The notes: generated by a model from the letters alone, not told the origin. Positions 26,775 through 36,294 are shown, counted from the stretch's first letter. The stretch is DNA of 64,000 bases from Gluconobacter cadivus (GCF_015244745.1 NZ_JABCQI010000004.1:124001-188000); one strand, 5' to 3'. Translations and numbers: made by a program.

Positions 26775-27749
26775 TTACATCCGGACGAGAGCGGATCCCC
26801 ATGTCAGGCCGCCGCCCAGTGCCTCCATAAGAACCAGATCGCCCTTCCGGATCCGTCCGTCCCGCACCGCCTCGTTCAGGGCCAGCGGAATGGAGGCCGC
26901 AGAGGTGTTGGCATGACGGTCCACAGTCACGACGACCCGATCCGACGGCAGCGCCAGTTTCTTCGCCATACCTTCGATAATCCGCAGATTGGCCTGATGC
27001 GGCACCATCCACTGAATATCCTGACCCGTCAGATTATTAGCAGCCAGCGCTTCATCCACGGCTTGCGAGAGCTTGACCACAGCATGGCGGAAAACCTCAC
27101 GTCCCTGCATGCGCAGTTTCTGCGTCGCGGACGCACAGCCTGCGGCACCGTCCACATAAAGAATATCGCCCGTCCGGCCATCGGAGTGTAGATGAGTGGA
27201 GAGAATACCCTCCTCACCGTCACGGCTTGCTTCCAGCAGGACCGCACCCGCGCCATCTCCGAAGAGAACGCAGGTGGAACGGTCCGTCCAGTCCAGAAGG
27301 CGCGAAAAAACTTCGCTCCCGATCACGAGGATTTTCTTCGCCTGACCTGCCAGCATCAACGCGCGTGCCGTTGCCAGCGCATAGACAAAACCCGAGCAGG
27401 CAGCGCTGAGGTCGAAACCGAAACCCGTCGTCATGCCGAGCAAAGCCTGAACCTGCACAGCCACAGCGGGGAAAACCTGATCCGGCGTGGCCGTGGCGAC
27501 CAGAACCGCATCGACTTCGGAAACGTCAACGCCAGCGTAGTCCAGCGCCTGTCGGGCTGCTTCAGCCGCCATGCTGGCCGTGGTTTCGTCACCGGAAGCG
27601 ATATGCCGCTGGGCAATGCCGGTTCGGGTCCTGATCCATTCGTCCGAAGTCTCGATGCCGTATTTCAGGGCAAGGTCGTCATTGGTTACGACGTCGCGCG
27701 GCAGATAGGCCCCGACACCCGTCAGACGGACACGAATGGGATCGGACAT
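26775..27749 (-). CDS. fabH: 3-oxoacyl-ACP synthase III (KAS III)
   Basis: This 324-aa enzyme starts fatty acid synthesis by condensing acetyl-CoA with malonyl-ACP. The Cys-His-Asn triad is visible: C118 in DLSAACSGF, H251 in MVPHQAN and N281 in DRHANTSAAS. The length is typical. It lies 7 bases after the plsX stop and is clearly in the same operon. The cytoplasmic product feeds both lipid and lipoate synthesis. Confidence 0.96.
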   Translation of the reverse strand: MSDPIRVRLTGVGAYLPRDVVTNDDLALKYGIETSDEWIRTRTGIAQRHIASGDETTASMAAEAARQALDYAGVDVSEVDAVLVATATPDQVFPAVAVQVQALLGMTTGFGFDLSAACSGFVYALATARALMLAGQAKKILVIGSEVFSRLLDWTDRSTCVLFGDGAGAVLLEASRDGEEGILSTHLHSDGRTGDILYVDGAAGCASATQKLRMQGREVFRHAVVKLSQAVDEALAANNLTGQDIQWMVPHQANLRIIEGMAKKLALPSDRVVVTVDRHANTSAASIPLALNEAVRDGRIRKGDLVLMEALGGGLTWGSALVRM

Positions 27750-27756
27750 ATTTTTT

Positions 27757-28866
27757 TCAGCTCACAGGTTCAGGAACAGCCTTGGTGGACACGGCATCAG
27801 TCGGTTCGGACGTCCCCATGCCCAACTGCTCCAGACGATCACGGATCTTGTCGTTCAGATGGTGCGTGACGGCATCCATGGCAACATCGACGGCTGCGGC
27901 AAAGCTCTCGCCATCCGCGCCGCCATGCGATTTCACGACAATGCCGTTCAAACCGACGAATAGAGCTCCGTTGTAGCGACGCGGGTCAATCCATTCCCGC
28001 ATCCGCTCCAGTCCGGGTTTGACCAGCAGATATCCAAGGCGGGTCAGCAGATTGGTTTCAAAAACGCGCCGCAGGAGGCCAAAGGCAAGTTTCAGCGCAC
28101 CTTCGCCGGTTTTCAGCGCGATATTGCCGGTAAATCCGTCCGTCACGATCACGTCGGTCGTGCCGGCGGTAATATCATGTCCTTCGACAAAGCCATGAAA
28201 CTGCGGCGCCAGAGGGCTGGCCCTCAGGCGCTCGGAAGCTTCTCGCAAACGGTCATCCCCTTTCAGCTCTTCCGAGCCGACATTGAGAAGGCCGATTGTC
28301 GGAGACGGCAGGCCGAGCGCGGCTTGAGCGAAAGCCTCGCCCATGATCGCAAACTCGACCAGATTGCGCGCATCGCAGGCGATGTTCGCGCCGAGATCGA
28401 GCATTACGACATCACCACGCGCAGACGGCTGGACCGCGACCATGGCAGGTCGGGAAATTCCTGGAAGGGCTTTGACGATGATTTTCGCAAGCGCCAGCAT
28501 GGCACCGCTATTACCCGCAGAAACAACGCCACGGGCTTCGCCTGCCGCCACAGCTTCCATAGCCATACGCATGGACGAACCCCGGACACGCAACGCGGAT
28601 GTCGGCTTCATTTCCATGGGAATGCTGGCGTCTGAGTGACGGATATCACACAGGCTTGCAGCTTTGGGATGTTTGAGCAGAGCGGCCCTGAGAACGACTT
28701 CATCTCCGATCAGGAGAAGACGAGCCTTCGGGTGCCGGTCGGCAGCCAGATCAAGTCCGGCAAGGACGATATCCGGGGCCCTGTCACCACCCATTGCATC
28801 GACGGCGAGGGCATAAGGCCCGGAGGCCGCGACGTCACGTTCGGGCGTGACAGGCGCATTGGTCAT
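27757..28866 (-). CDS. plsX: Phosphate acyltransferase PlsX
   Basis: This 369-aa enzyme makes acyl-phosphate from acyl-ACP, the donor for PlsY in phospholipid synthesis. Family marks are AVDAMGGDRAPDIVL near the start, DVRHSDASIPMEMKP-like (RHSDASIPMEMKPT), SAGNSGAMLALAK and IVTDGFTGNIALKTGEG. Order rpmF-plsX-fabH is classical. The start is ATG 28866, 73 bases after rpmF. The C-terminal 20 residues are variable. Confidence 0.96.
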   Translation of the reverse strand: MTNAPVTPERDVAASGPYALAVDAMGGDRAPDIVLAGLDLAADRHPKARLLLIGDEVVLRAALLKHPKAASLCDIRHSDASIPMEMKPTSALRVRGSSMRMAMEAVAAGEARGVVSAGNSGAMLALAKIIVKALPGISRPAMVAVQPSARGDVVMLDLGANIACDARNLVEFAIMGEAFAQAALGLPSPTIGLLNVGSEELKGDDRLREASERLRASPLAPQFHGFVEGHDITAGTTDVIVTDGFTGNIALKTGEGALKLAFGLLRRVFETNLLTRLGYLLVKPGLERMREWIDPRRYNGALFVGLNGIVVKSHGGADGESFAAAVDVAMDAVTHHLNDKIRDRLEQLGMGTSEPTDAVSTKAVPEPVS

Positions 28867-28939
28867 TGAGACAGTTTCCCGGACAGCATCACAGATGCGG
28901 GGCCGCGCTCCTGGGAGGCAACGGACCCGCAGGTAGGGA

Positions 28940-29152
28940 TCAGGCGCGGACGGCGGTCTTCAGGCCCTTGCCGCTGTTGCCAGCAGCGACCACTTCACGG
29001 CCGTCATAGTGACCGCAATGGCTGCAAACGTGGTGCGGACGCTTCAGTTCGCCACAGTTCGAGCACTCTGCGTGCGCCTCGACGGTCAGGGCGTCGTGGC
29101 TGCGACGCATGCCACGACGGGACGGCGTAGTCTTTCTTTTAGGGACGGCCAT
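28940..29152 (-). CDS. rpmF: 50S ribosomal protein L32 (zinc-binding form)
   Basis: This 70-aa protein begins [20 protein letters not shown], the L32 signature. It has two CxxC pairs (C30, C33, C43, C46) that mark the zinc-binding form. A C-terminal extension [13 protein letters not shown] follows. It lies between the yceD-type gene and plsX on the minus strand. Confidence 0.95.
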   Translation of the reverse strand: MAVPKRKTTPSRRGMRRSHDALTVEAHAECSNCGELKRPHHVCSHCGHYDGREVVAAGNSGKGLKTAVRA

Positions 29153-29305
29153 GGCTTTTATGCCTCTTTCTGCTTCTGTGTCGGCACCCCTGCTCCGCTC
29201 CCCGCGGCATCCGGTGCCCTGTTGTTCGTCGTCTCGTATTTACGTCGAGTTCAGGCGGGCGGCTCTAGCAGAGCCAGAAGAAACCCGCAAGTCAGACGTG
29301 GGATT

Positions 29306-29887
29306 TTATTCTTTCCTGTCCCCGTTCTTCAGCGCGGAAAGTGCTGAAAACGGATTGGGACGGCGTGGACCATCCGGTCCTTCGCCAGACAACTCAGCCC
29401 CTTCTTCCCCTTCTGCGGGCGCCACGTCAACCGCATTTTCCAGACCGACGCCGGGTTTGCGCGGATACGGGTCCAGCATCAGGGCAAGCTGCTCCGCTGC
29501 AGCCTCGCCGATATCAAGGGCCTTTCCGTCATGCGGAACCTCGTCCGGACCGTCCAGATCAATGGAATCGATATCGAACTCGTCTTCCGGCATCTCTTCT
29601 GCGGGGATGAACTTCAAAAAGAAGGTTTCGGCCAGAACATCCTTGAACGGTTCTGACGTGATAACGCAGACCTGCGTAAGCTTTGCGGCAAGATGCCCCT
29701 CCGCCAGAACGCTTCGGTTGGTCGATGGCGTCAGACGGAAACGGCAGGTCAGGGTTTCAATCTCGGGGATACCCAGACGGGCCGCGAGGGCTGCCCGCTC
29801 TGCGGGCGTTGCCTCGATCGTCTCGTCCAGTCCCGATCCCAGCCGGTTGAAGAGAATACGTCGGGAAAATTCAGGAGAATGGGACAT
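29306..29887 (-). CDS. YceD/DUF177 family protein
   Basis: This 193-aa protein belongs to the YceD family, usually encoded just before rpmF and linked with 23S rRNA or ribosome maturation. Visible marks are ATPAERAALAARLGIPEIETL near residue 26 and VCVITSEPF near 73 (the family has C-x-R/T-C-L-P/EPF here, with a single Cys retained). A C-terminal block DIGEAAAEQLALMLDPYPRKPG is the most recognisable. It is 153 bases upstream of rpmF. It diverges from bamE. Confidence 0.85.
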   Translation of the reverse strand: MSHSPEFSRRILFNRLGSGLDETIEATPAERAALAARLGIPEIETLTCRFRLTPSTNRSVLAEGHLAAKLTQVCVITSEPFKDVLAETFFLKFIPAEEMPEDEFDIDSIDLDGPDEVPHDGKALDIGEAAAEQLALMLDPYPRKPGVGLENAVDVAPAEGEEGAELSGEGPDGPRRPNPFSALSALKNGDRKE

Positions 29888-29994
29888 TCAGGCACTCCAG
29901 CCCCCGGATTATGGGGGAAATCGTTGACATGCAGGCGCCATTCGGGCACGCGCTCAGTGGAGCGGTTCTCTTGCACAGGATAGTTTCCGGATCC

Positions 29995-30567
29995 ATGAAT
30001 AACGCATCTTCCCCGACGCCCCAAAGCAGAACACGCCGCCTTCGCCGTTTCGCGCAGGCTGGAGTGGCATGTGTTCCGCTGATGCTCGGCGGATGCTCGT
30101 TCTTTTCTCCGATTCCCGAGCCACGCGGCTCCCTGATCGAAAAGACCGATTACGCACAGCTCGTACCCGGAACAAGCACCCGCACGGATGTTCTCGATCT
30201 GCTGGGCTCACCGACGGCGCACGCGACCTTCGATGACAATACCTGGATCTACGTCTCGATGATCACGTCCCCTACGCCGCTGACATTCCCGAGCGTTAAA
30301 AAGCAGGAAGTCGTGGTGCTGAACTTCGATAATGGCGGCGTCCTGCGCAAGGTGGACACACTCAACAAGAAGAACGCGATGTATGTCGGCATGGTAGGCG
30401 CGAAGACACCAACGCCAGGCACCAGCTCGTCCATCCTGCAGGAACTGCTGGGCAATGTCGGCCGCTACAACCCGATGAGCGGCATGAGCAGCCAGTTTGG
30501 CGGAAGCACCGGACCGATGGGCGGTCAGGGCACCGGCAATGGTGGCGCTGGCAACTCGCTGCCCTAA
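29995..30567 (+). CDS. bamE: Outer membrane assembly lipoprotein BamE (SmpA/OmlA)
   Basis: This is a 190-aa lipoprotein of the beta-barrel assembly machine. A basic N-terminus (RTRRLRRFAQ) precedes a hydrophobic stretch and the lipobox MLGGC. The BamE fold shows QLVPGTSTRTDVLDLLGSPT and NTWIYVS, as expected. The last 40 residues are Gly/Met/Ser-rich and not part of the fold. ATG 29995 is chosen over 29911 because it gives a normal lipoprotein signal. The gene diverges from yceD by 107 bases and converges with the histidine kinase gene 16 bases away. Confidence 0.88.
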   Translation: MNNASSPTPQSRTRRLRRFAQAGVACVPLMLGGCSFFSPIPEPRGSLIEKTDYAQLVPGTSTRTDVLDLLGSPTAHATFDDNTWIYVSMITSPTPLTFPSVKKQEVVVLNFDNGGVLRKVDTLNKKNAMYVGMVGAKTPTPGTSSSILQELLGNVGRYNPMSGMSSQFGGSTGPMGGQGTGNGGAGNSLP

Positions 30568-30583
30568 GTTTCTGGAAACCTGA

Positions 30584-31978
30584 TTACTTCGGGAGGTTGA
30601 GCAGAACGCCCAAACCTCCCAACGGACTGTCCGTCAAACGGATGGACCCGCCATGGGCGTGAATGATGTCCCGCACAATTGTCAAACCCAGACCTCCGCT
30701 TTGTCCGTCCTGACTGACACTCGTGCCATTCAGTTCCGAAATGGCGGCCCGGCGGCTGGCGGACAGGCCCGGCCCGTTATCCTCCACAGAAATTTCGATA
30801 GTCCGCTCTCCTTCGCGCAAGGAGAACCGCATCGCTCCGCCATGACGGCGGGCATTTTCTGCCAGATTCGTCAAAACGCGGCGCAATGCGTCAGGCCGTA
30901 CCACAGCCTCAACGCCTTCCCGACCTTCAACGCCCAGAACCTGCCCTCCCGTACGCAGCGTGGCAGTCGCGACATCGTCCAGCATGCCTCTCAGGTCGGT
31001 CAGAACGGGCTCCTCGGCCCCTTCTCCACGCGCGAATGACAGATAGCTGCCGATCAGACGTTCCATGTCCTCGATATCCGTGACCATATCCGCCAGATCC
31101 GGCTTGAGGCTCTCGGCGCGGATCGGGCCGAAGGTCGGGATCATGGCAACTGTCAGGCGCAATCGGGTCAGGGGCGTTCGCAGATCGTGCGAAACACCGG
31201 CGAGAACAGCCGTGCGTTGCGCCACAAAGCGGTTCACCCTCGCCTGCATGCGATTGAACGCAACAGCAGCCTGTCGCACCTCCCGCGCGCCCTGAGGGCG
31301 GATCGGCCCAGCATCCCTTCCCATCCCGAACAGTTCGGCAGCCTGCCCCAGACGGCGGATGGCGCGCACCTGATTGCGCATGAACAGCCCGGCGATCAGG
31401 AACAGGAGAATGGAACTGCTGACGGCCCAGACCACGAAAAGCCAGATCGGCCCGATATTCAGGCGCTTGACCGGCACCATGACCACCATCACACCCTGCG
31501 GAAGCTGGATTGAGGCGCGGACTGTCTGGGGCGCTTCAGACCAGTCCACATCATAGGCTTGGCCAAGGTTCTGCCGGATCGAGCGGGCAAAATCGTCATC
31601 CATTGGGCCAAGCACATGATTGGTGCCGTAGCGGGAGAGTTTTTCAGCAGGATGGAATGAGAAGCCCAGTTGGGTCCGCGAGGACGCATCCTGCAGGATG
31701 AGCTCCTGTTCCGCTGGGGATGAGGCGTGCTCGATCATGGCCACGACTAGCGAAATCTCGCCCGTCACGCCGTCTGACAGGCGGCGAGAGACGACGTTCA
31801 GATAGGTTCCGTAAAACAGGCCCAGCGCGATCGCCTGCGTCACCAGTAGCGGAATGAGCACGATCAGCATCGACCGCCCCATGAGGGAGCGCGGCAGAAT
31901 ACGCCTTAACGGGCGGTCCAGCTTCTGCCAGGACTCGTCCCGCTCAACCGTTGGATCAGCGTCCCGGTTTGAGAACAT
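30584..31978 (-). CDS. EnvZ-like sensor histidine kinase
   Basis: This is a 464-aa inner-membrane kinase. Transmembrane helices lie near 36-56 and 176-200 with a periplasmic loop of about 115 residues between them. HAMP (about 200-250) follows, then the H-box with H264 in GVSHDLRTPLTRL, N-box NLAENARRHGG, G1 EDNGPGL and G2 GGLGLTIV. ATG 31978 lies 20 bases inside the response regulator gene (23-base overlap), so both are made together. Longer in-frame starts upstream lie deep in the regulator gene. The sensed signal is unknown. Confidence 0.92.
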   Translation of the reverse strand: MFSNRDADPTVERDESWQKLDRPLRRILPRSLMGRSMLIVLIPLLVTQAIALGLFYGTYLNVVSRRLSDGVTGEISLVVAMIEHASSPAEQELILQDASSRTQLGFSFHPAEKLSRYGTNHVLGPMDDDFARSIRQNLGQAYDVDWSEAPQTVRASIQLPQGVMVVMVPVKRLNIGPIWLFVVWAVSSSILLFLIAGLFMRNQVRAIRRLGQAAELFGMGRDAGPIRPQGAREVRQAAVAFNRMQARVNRFVAQRTAVLAGVSHDLRTPLTRLRLTVAMIPTFGPIRAESLKPDLADMVTDIEDMERLIGSYLSFARGEGAEEPVLTDLRGMLDDVATATLRTGGQVLGVEGREGVEAVVRPDALRRVLTNLAENARRHGGAMRFSLREGERTIEISVEDNGPGLSASRRAAISELNGTSVSQDGQSGGLGLTIVRDIIHAHGGSIRLTDSPLGGLGVLLNLPK

Positions 31979-32654
31979 AACCCTTGCCCCGCACGGTATG
32001 AAGGAAACGGGGTTCCTTGGGATCGACCTCAATCCGACGACGCAGACGCGTGACTTGAACATCGACCGCACGTTCGCCGATCTCGTCCATTTCCAGCGCC
32101 TTGGCGATGGCTTCACGCGACAGAACCGTTCCCGGCTGACTGGTGAGAACGCCCAGAAGCGCGGATTCTCCTCCCGTCAGATGAACGGCCCCCTGAGGGC
32201 CACTGAGGAGCCCGCGTTTGACATCGAATTCCAGCTCTCCCAGCCGCAGGATGTCGGGAACTTCGTCCACCACAGGCAACGCAGGCACAACACGTCGAAG
32301 ATGGGCCCGCAGACGGAGCAGAAGCTCACGCGGTTCAAAAGGCTTACCCAGATAGTCGTCCGCACCGGCTTCAAGCCCCCCGATCCGGTCCGCAGGCTCC
32401 CCCCGCGCCGTCAGGAGCAGAATGGGAAGTGACAGACCCTCCTTGCGCAGGCTGTTGGTCAGGGACAGACCGTCCTCGCCTGGCATGGTCACGTCGAGAA
32501 CGAGTGCATCGGGCTGAATCCGTTGCAGAACGTCGCGGGCCGCCAGAGCATCCAGGGCCGTGCTCACCCGATAACCGTTCTCGGACAGGTAACGCTGAAG
32601 TAGCCGCAAAAGGCGCGGATCATCATCAACGACCAGAATATGCTCGTCACTCAT
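31956..32654 (-). CDS. OmpR-family response regulator (PetR-like)
   Basis: This is a 232-aa regulator. The receiver domain has acidic pocket D10-D12, phospho-acceptor D54 in LVLDVTMPG, and Lys in LGKPFEPRELLLR. The OmpR winged helix follows, with TRLRRRIEVDPKEPRFLHTVRGKGY, seen as RRRIEVDPKEPRFL. It overlaps the MarR-type gene by 4 bases upstream and the kinase gene downstream. A MarR-OmpR pair in this order resembles petP-petR of Rhodobacter. This is by context only. Confidence 0.92.
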   Translation of the reverse strand: MSDEHILVVDDDPRLLRLLQRYLSENGYRVSTALDALAARDVLQRIQPDALVLDVTMPGEDGLSLTNSLRKEGLSLPILLLTARGEPADRIGGLEAGADDYLGKPFEPRELLLRLRAHLRRVVPALPVVDEVPDILRLGELEFDVKRGLLSGPQGAVHLTGGESALLGVLTSQPGTVLSREAIAKALEMDEIGERAVDVQVTRLRRRIEVDPKEPRFLHTVRGKGYVLKPGR

Positions 32655-33139
32655 GGGACAGGATTCCCGGCTGGTGTCTGGAGGGGCGCAAGGACCCGGC
32701 GGAACCCTTCCACAGCCGTCATGCCCGCTTCACGATAGGCCCGGGTCATCACTTCGCGGATCATAAGGAACAGTTCGCGTTCAAGAGCCTCCCCGGCTTC
32801 CGTCAGGCGCAGGGGACGTCTGCGGCGGTCATGGCGGTCTTCTTCCTGTACGAGCAGTTTGCGATCCCGAAGATCCCCCAGAGCGCGACCCAGAGACTGT
32901 TTGGTAATGCCAAGACTGTTCAAAAGCGCGCCCGGGGTAATCCCCGGGTGTGCGGCAGCCAGGAAAAGAATGCGGTGATGCGCTGGCCCCAGCCCTTTCT
33001 CGCGCAGAAGACTTTCACAATCGGCATTCAGGGTCCGCCAAGCCAGCATCATGGCCTCATAGGACTGCCGGATCCGGTCTTCCCGCAGATAAAGATGGGC
33101 CGTCGCGGATGACGGGATGTCCATGGTTCTGGCCGTCAC
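32651..33139 (-). CDS. MarR-family transcriptional regulator (PetP-like)
   Basis: This is a 162-aa winged-helix protein. The recognition region is GALLNSLGITKQSLGRALGDL, and the wing DRHDRRRRPLRLTEAGEAL is typical of MarR. Start ATG 33139 overlaps the def stop (ATGA); a second ATG is at 33124. Its own stop overlaps the response regulator start. Translational coupling through def-marR-ompR-kinase indicates one transcript. Ligand and operator are unknown. Confidence 0.9.
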   Translation of the reverse strand: MTARTMDIPSSATAHLYLREDRIRQSYEAMMLAWRTLNADCESLLREKGLGPAHHRILFLAAAHPGITPGALLNSLGITKQSLGRALGDLRDRKLLVQEEDRHDRRRRPLRLTEAGEALERELFLMIREVMTRAYREAGMTAVEGFRRVLAPLQTPAGNPVP

Positions 33140-33648
33140 CGAAGGGTTTCCTCCACATATCCGAAGCGATCGAAGTCAATGATGCGCTGCGGATAGAGAA
33201 TGCCGTTCAGATGGTCGTTTTCGTGCTGCAAAACATTGGCATGAAACCCCGTCGCCTCGCCTTCGATCAAGACACCATCCTGATCCAATCCCGCATAGCG
33301 CACTGCGGCATAACGCGGCACATCAGCCCGCAGTCCCGGAATCGACAGGCACCCTTCGGTGCAAGTCATCATCTCTTCACCCAGAGGCGTGATTTCGGGA
33401 TTGATGAGAACGCGGGGCAGCAATGCCTCCTCGGGAGTCGCCACGCGGCTTGCAGGAACGTGATAAACGAACATCCGCAAGGGCTGATGGACCTGAGGCG
33501 CTGCCAGCCCCGCCCCGAGCGCATCGGCCATCGTTTCCATCATGTCTGCGATGAGAGACTGGATTTCCGGGGCTTTCGGGTCGGAAACGGCCCGTGCCAC
33601 CTGATGCAGGACGGGGTTGCCCATCCGGGCAATCTTGAGCAGGGCCAT
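33136..33648 (-). CDS. def: Peptide deformylase
   Basis: This is a 170-aa metallo-enzyme that removes the formyl group from N-terminal methionine. All three motifs are present: GAGLAAPQ (about 45-52), EGCLS with metal-binding C100, and HENDHLNG with H142, E143 and H146. ATG 33648 has AGAGGA before it; a frame to 33729 is less likely. No fmt gene follows, unlike the common def-fmt pair. Instead it leads the regulator operon. Confidence 0.94.
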   Translation of the reverse strand: MALLKIARMGNPVLHQVARAVSDPKAPEIQSLIADMMETMADALGAGLAAPQVHQPLRMFVYHVPASRVATPEEALLPRVLINPEITPLGEEMMTCTEGCLSIPGLRADVPRYAAVRYAGLDQDGVLIEGEATGFHANVLQHENDHLNGILYPQRIIDFDRFGYVEETLR

Positions 33649-33748
33649 GAAATCCTCTTTCTTCAGACGGACGTTGCATCGGGTGGAACGCAAATACACG
33701 CCGCAGAGTGCGCTTTGCGAAGAATCCATTCAAGCATGGCCGAATGAA

Positions 33749-33777
33749 TTGCGTTCCCCGCAAAAGATGTGTTAAGG
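33749..33777 (+). promoter_or_regulatory. Possible promoter of rpsU
   Basis: TTGCGT (33749-33754) and TTAAGG (33772-33777) are 17 bases apart, about 70 bases before the rpsU GTG. The -10 box is a weak match, and this is offered as the best candidate in the def-rpsU divergent space. Confidence 0.3.
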
Positions 33778-33849
33778 GCACCATCCTTAGTTGGATTGCC
33801 ATATCACGGGTGGCGCTGAAGAGCGGGCCCATAAGGAGTTGACGGCACC

Positions 33850-34053
33850 GTGCAGGTTCTCGTTCGTGACAACAATGTTGACCAGGCGCTTAAGGCGCTC
33901 AAGAAGAAGATGCAGCGCGAAGGCGTGTTTCGTGAAATGAAGCTGCGTCGCCACTTCGAAAAGCCCTCCGAGAAGCGCGCCCGCGAAGCAGCTGAAGCTG
34001 TTCGTCGCGCCCGCAAGATGGAGCGTAAGCGTCTGGAGCGTGAAGGCTTCTAA
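33850..34053 (+). CDS. rpsU: 30S ribosomal protein S21
   Basis: This is a 67-aa basic protein with the S21 pattern [16 protein letters not shown] and [18 protein letters not shown]21 sits on the 30S platform by the anti-Shine-Dalgarno region. The start is GTG 33850 with AAGGAG about 10 bases upstream. It diverges from def and is closed by a strong hairpin terminator. Confidence 0.96.
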
Positions 34054-34076
34054 GCCTTCCCGTCCTCCGAACGGAA

Positions 34077-34112
34077 AAAAAAGCCGCCTCCTTTGGGAGC
34101 GCGGCTTTTTTT
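34077..34112. terminator. Bidirectional terminator between rpsU and the prolyl oligopeptidase gene
   Basis: Arms AAAAGCCGC and GCGGCTTTT (34079-34087, 34101-34109) with an inner CTCC/GGAG stem are followed by T-runs on both strands (T at 34106-34112, A at 34075-34082). It can end rpsU and the convergent minus-strand gene. Confidence 0.9.
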
Positions 34113-34170
34113 GTGCCTGAAATGCTTTCGCTCCCCTGCCCGCCATCTGCGGACAGGGGAGACGCACAGG

Positions 34171-36288
34171 TTACTGCGCGTCCATCAGGCGGTGACTGAG
34201 ATAGATGGCTTCCAGAGCCCGCTCATGCGCGACTTCCGCCGCATTGACCGTACCCGCATGGCCGCCTTCCACGTCTTCATAATACAGGAAGGGCTGTTTC
34301 AGGCTTTCCAGCCGCGCCGCGAAACGACGCGCATGGATCGGGCCGACGCGATCATCGCGCGTTGACGTAAAAATAAATGGCTCCGGATAGGCCACACCCG
34401 CCTTCAGGTTCTGCAAAGGCGACATTTTCTCCCAGAACGCTCGCGGCCCTGGCTCCGAGACGCTGCCATACTCGGCGGCCCAGGACGCGCCCGCCGCCAT
34501 CTGCTCGTAATTCATCATATCCAGAAGCGGCACGCCAATGATGGCGGCATTCCACAGTTCTGGATGTTGGGTGAACTCCACCCCCGCCAGCAGACCGCCA
34601 TTGGAGCGTCCCCGCAGCCCCAGATGCCGTGGCGATGTGATATGACGCGCCGTCAGATCCCGGGCAACGGCTGCAAAGTCGTCATAAGCCTTCTGCCGCC
34701 CTTCCCGACGCGCGACATCATGCCATGCCGGGCCAAATTCTCCGCCGCCACGGATATTGGCCATGACGTAAACGCCACCGCGGTCAAACCACGTGATCCC
34801 AAGATCGGGATGATAGACCGGCAAATAGGAGAGTCCGAAACCACCATAGGCCGTCATCAGCGTCGGACGGGCCCCGTCTTTCTGCCAATCCTTGGCATGC
34901 ACAATGAAATAGGGAATGGCCGTCCCATCCGTGCTGGTCGCCGACATCTGCTCGACAGCCAGATTGGATGCATCGAACAGATCGGGTTGTCGATACAGAG
35001 GCTGAGCGGTCTGAACTGTCGTATTCAGGCTCCAGATCTGTGGCGCCTGAATGAAGCCTTCAAGCTGGAGATAGGCCTGCGACACGCTAGGATCTGACGA
35101 AACGATTTCTGCGGCCATATTCTTTGGGAGATCAATGGACCGCGAAATCCATGCTCCAGTCGCGGCCCGGCGAAAGAGCTTCAGGACAGGTTGAACGTTG
35201 TCATACAGAACAACCACCAGACCCTCTTTTGTCACCGCCAGAGCATCACCCATCCCATCCCCAACCGTCTGACGGGACGTCGGCGACAGGATGAGTCGAG
35301 GCACGGCAGGATTTTTCAGGTCCAGCGCGACAATGCTATCGGCGTGAAATGTCTGACCGGACACCGTCCAGTCCTGCAAGAGATGCAGAACCAGTTGGCG
35401 ATTCAGATAGGACAGGCTGTCATATTTTTCTGGCAGAGGCAGCCGGGTCAGCGTCTGCGTGGCAGGATCAAACAGACTGACTTCCGTGTGGAAAAAATCC
35501 CGATGGCGGCTGATCAGAAAGACTTCGTGGCCTTTTTCATCACGCAAGCGCTCCGGTGCCACATCCATATCCGTGATCTGACCGCGATAGACTTCGACGG
35601 CCCGATCCAGCTTCTGCCCACGATGCAAAAGCCGAACCGAATAGGGGTAGCCCGAATGCGTCAGCCCGGCATTGCCCGTCCCCCAGTCCCGCGAGACCAG
35701 AAGTGTATTGGCATCAACCCAGATGGCCGTCTGCTTTCCGGAAGGAAGATCAAAGCCGTCTTTTACAAAAGTATCTGCCTGCGTGTCGTATTCCCGGACC
35801 ACATGAGCATCTTCCCCCGCCTGTGAGAGCGACATCAGACAGAACCGGTCCTGCGGACTGAGACAGTACAAACCTTCCATGACCCAGTTGGCATGCTCAT
35901 TGCGCGCCAAAGCATCAAGATCGAAACGCGTTTTCCATTGCGGATGGCCGGACTGGAAGGAGGAGGTGGACGTGCTGCGCCATATCCCGCGTGTATGATG
36001 CTCATCCTGCCAGAAGTTCCAGATTTCTCCGCCCTGCTGCGTCGGAAGCGCAAGACGTGCGGGGGACTGCTGGGCCGTCAGGATTTTCTGATAGAGAGGC
36101 TTGTAGCGGGGATCAGAAGTGAGCGTCGCCTCTGTATGGGCGTTCTGTGCCCGCACCCATTCCAACGCTTTGGCGCCGTCTGTCTGACTCAGTTCAGCAG
36201 GCGACGGAAGAGAAGATGAGCCCGCATAGGCTGCCAGAGGCAGGATGGAGAGAGACAGACAAAGTGCTCTCGCAAGAACAGGAGACAT
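34171..36288 (-). CDS. Exported prolyl oligopeptidase (S9A family)
   Basis: This is a 705-aa protein with a signal peptide (cleavage near AAYAG, residue 22). An N-terminal propeller domain (about 70-430) precedes an alpha/beta hydrolase domain. The triad is S562 in GRSNGG (GGSNGG is commoner), Asp at 645/646 in TRDDRVGP, and H677 in VEGGHAG. It cleaves short proline-containing peptides, and a periplasmic location is expected. The start ATG 36288 is preceded at 6 bases by AAAGG, which is the 3' arm of a hairpin (36295-36329). Confidence 0.92.
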   Translation of the reverse strand: MSPVLARALCLSLSILPLAAYAGSSSLPSPAELSQTDGAKALEWVRAQNAHTEATLTSDPRYKPLYQKILTAQQSPARLALPTQQGGEIWNFWQDEHHTRGIWRSTSTSSFQSGHPQWKTRFDLDALARNEHANWVMEGLYCLSPQDRFCLMSLSQAGEDAHVVREYDTQADTFVKDGFDLPSGKQTAIWVDANTLLVSRDWGTGNAGLTHSGYPYSVRLLHRGQKLDRAVEVYRGQITDMDVAPERLRDEKGHEVFLISRHRDFFHTEVSLFDPATQTLTRLPLPEKYDSLSYLNRQLVLHLLQDWTVSGQTFHADSIVALDLKNPAVPRLILSPTSRQTVGDGMGDALAVTKEGLVVVLYDNVQPVLKLFRRAATGAWISRSIDLPKNMAAEIVSSDPSVSQAYLQLEGFIQAPQIWSLNTTVQTAQPLYRQPDLFDASNLAVEQMSATSTDGTAIPYFIVHAKDWQKDGARPTLMTAYGGFGLSYLPVYHPDLGITWFDRGGVYVMANIRGGGEFGPAWHDVARREGRQKAYDDFAAVARDLTARHITSPRHLGLRGRSNGGLLAGVEFTQHPELWNAAIIGVPLLDMMNYEQMAAGASWAAEYGSVSEPGPRAFWEKMSPLQNLKAGVAYPEPFIFTSTRDDRVGPIHARRFAARLESLKQPFLYYEDVEGGHAGTVNAAEVAHERALEAIYLSHRLMDAQ

Positions 36289-36294
36289 GGAACG

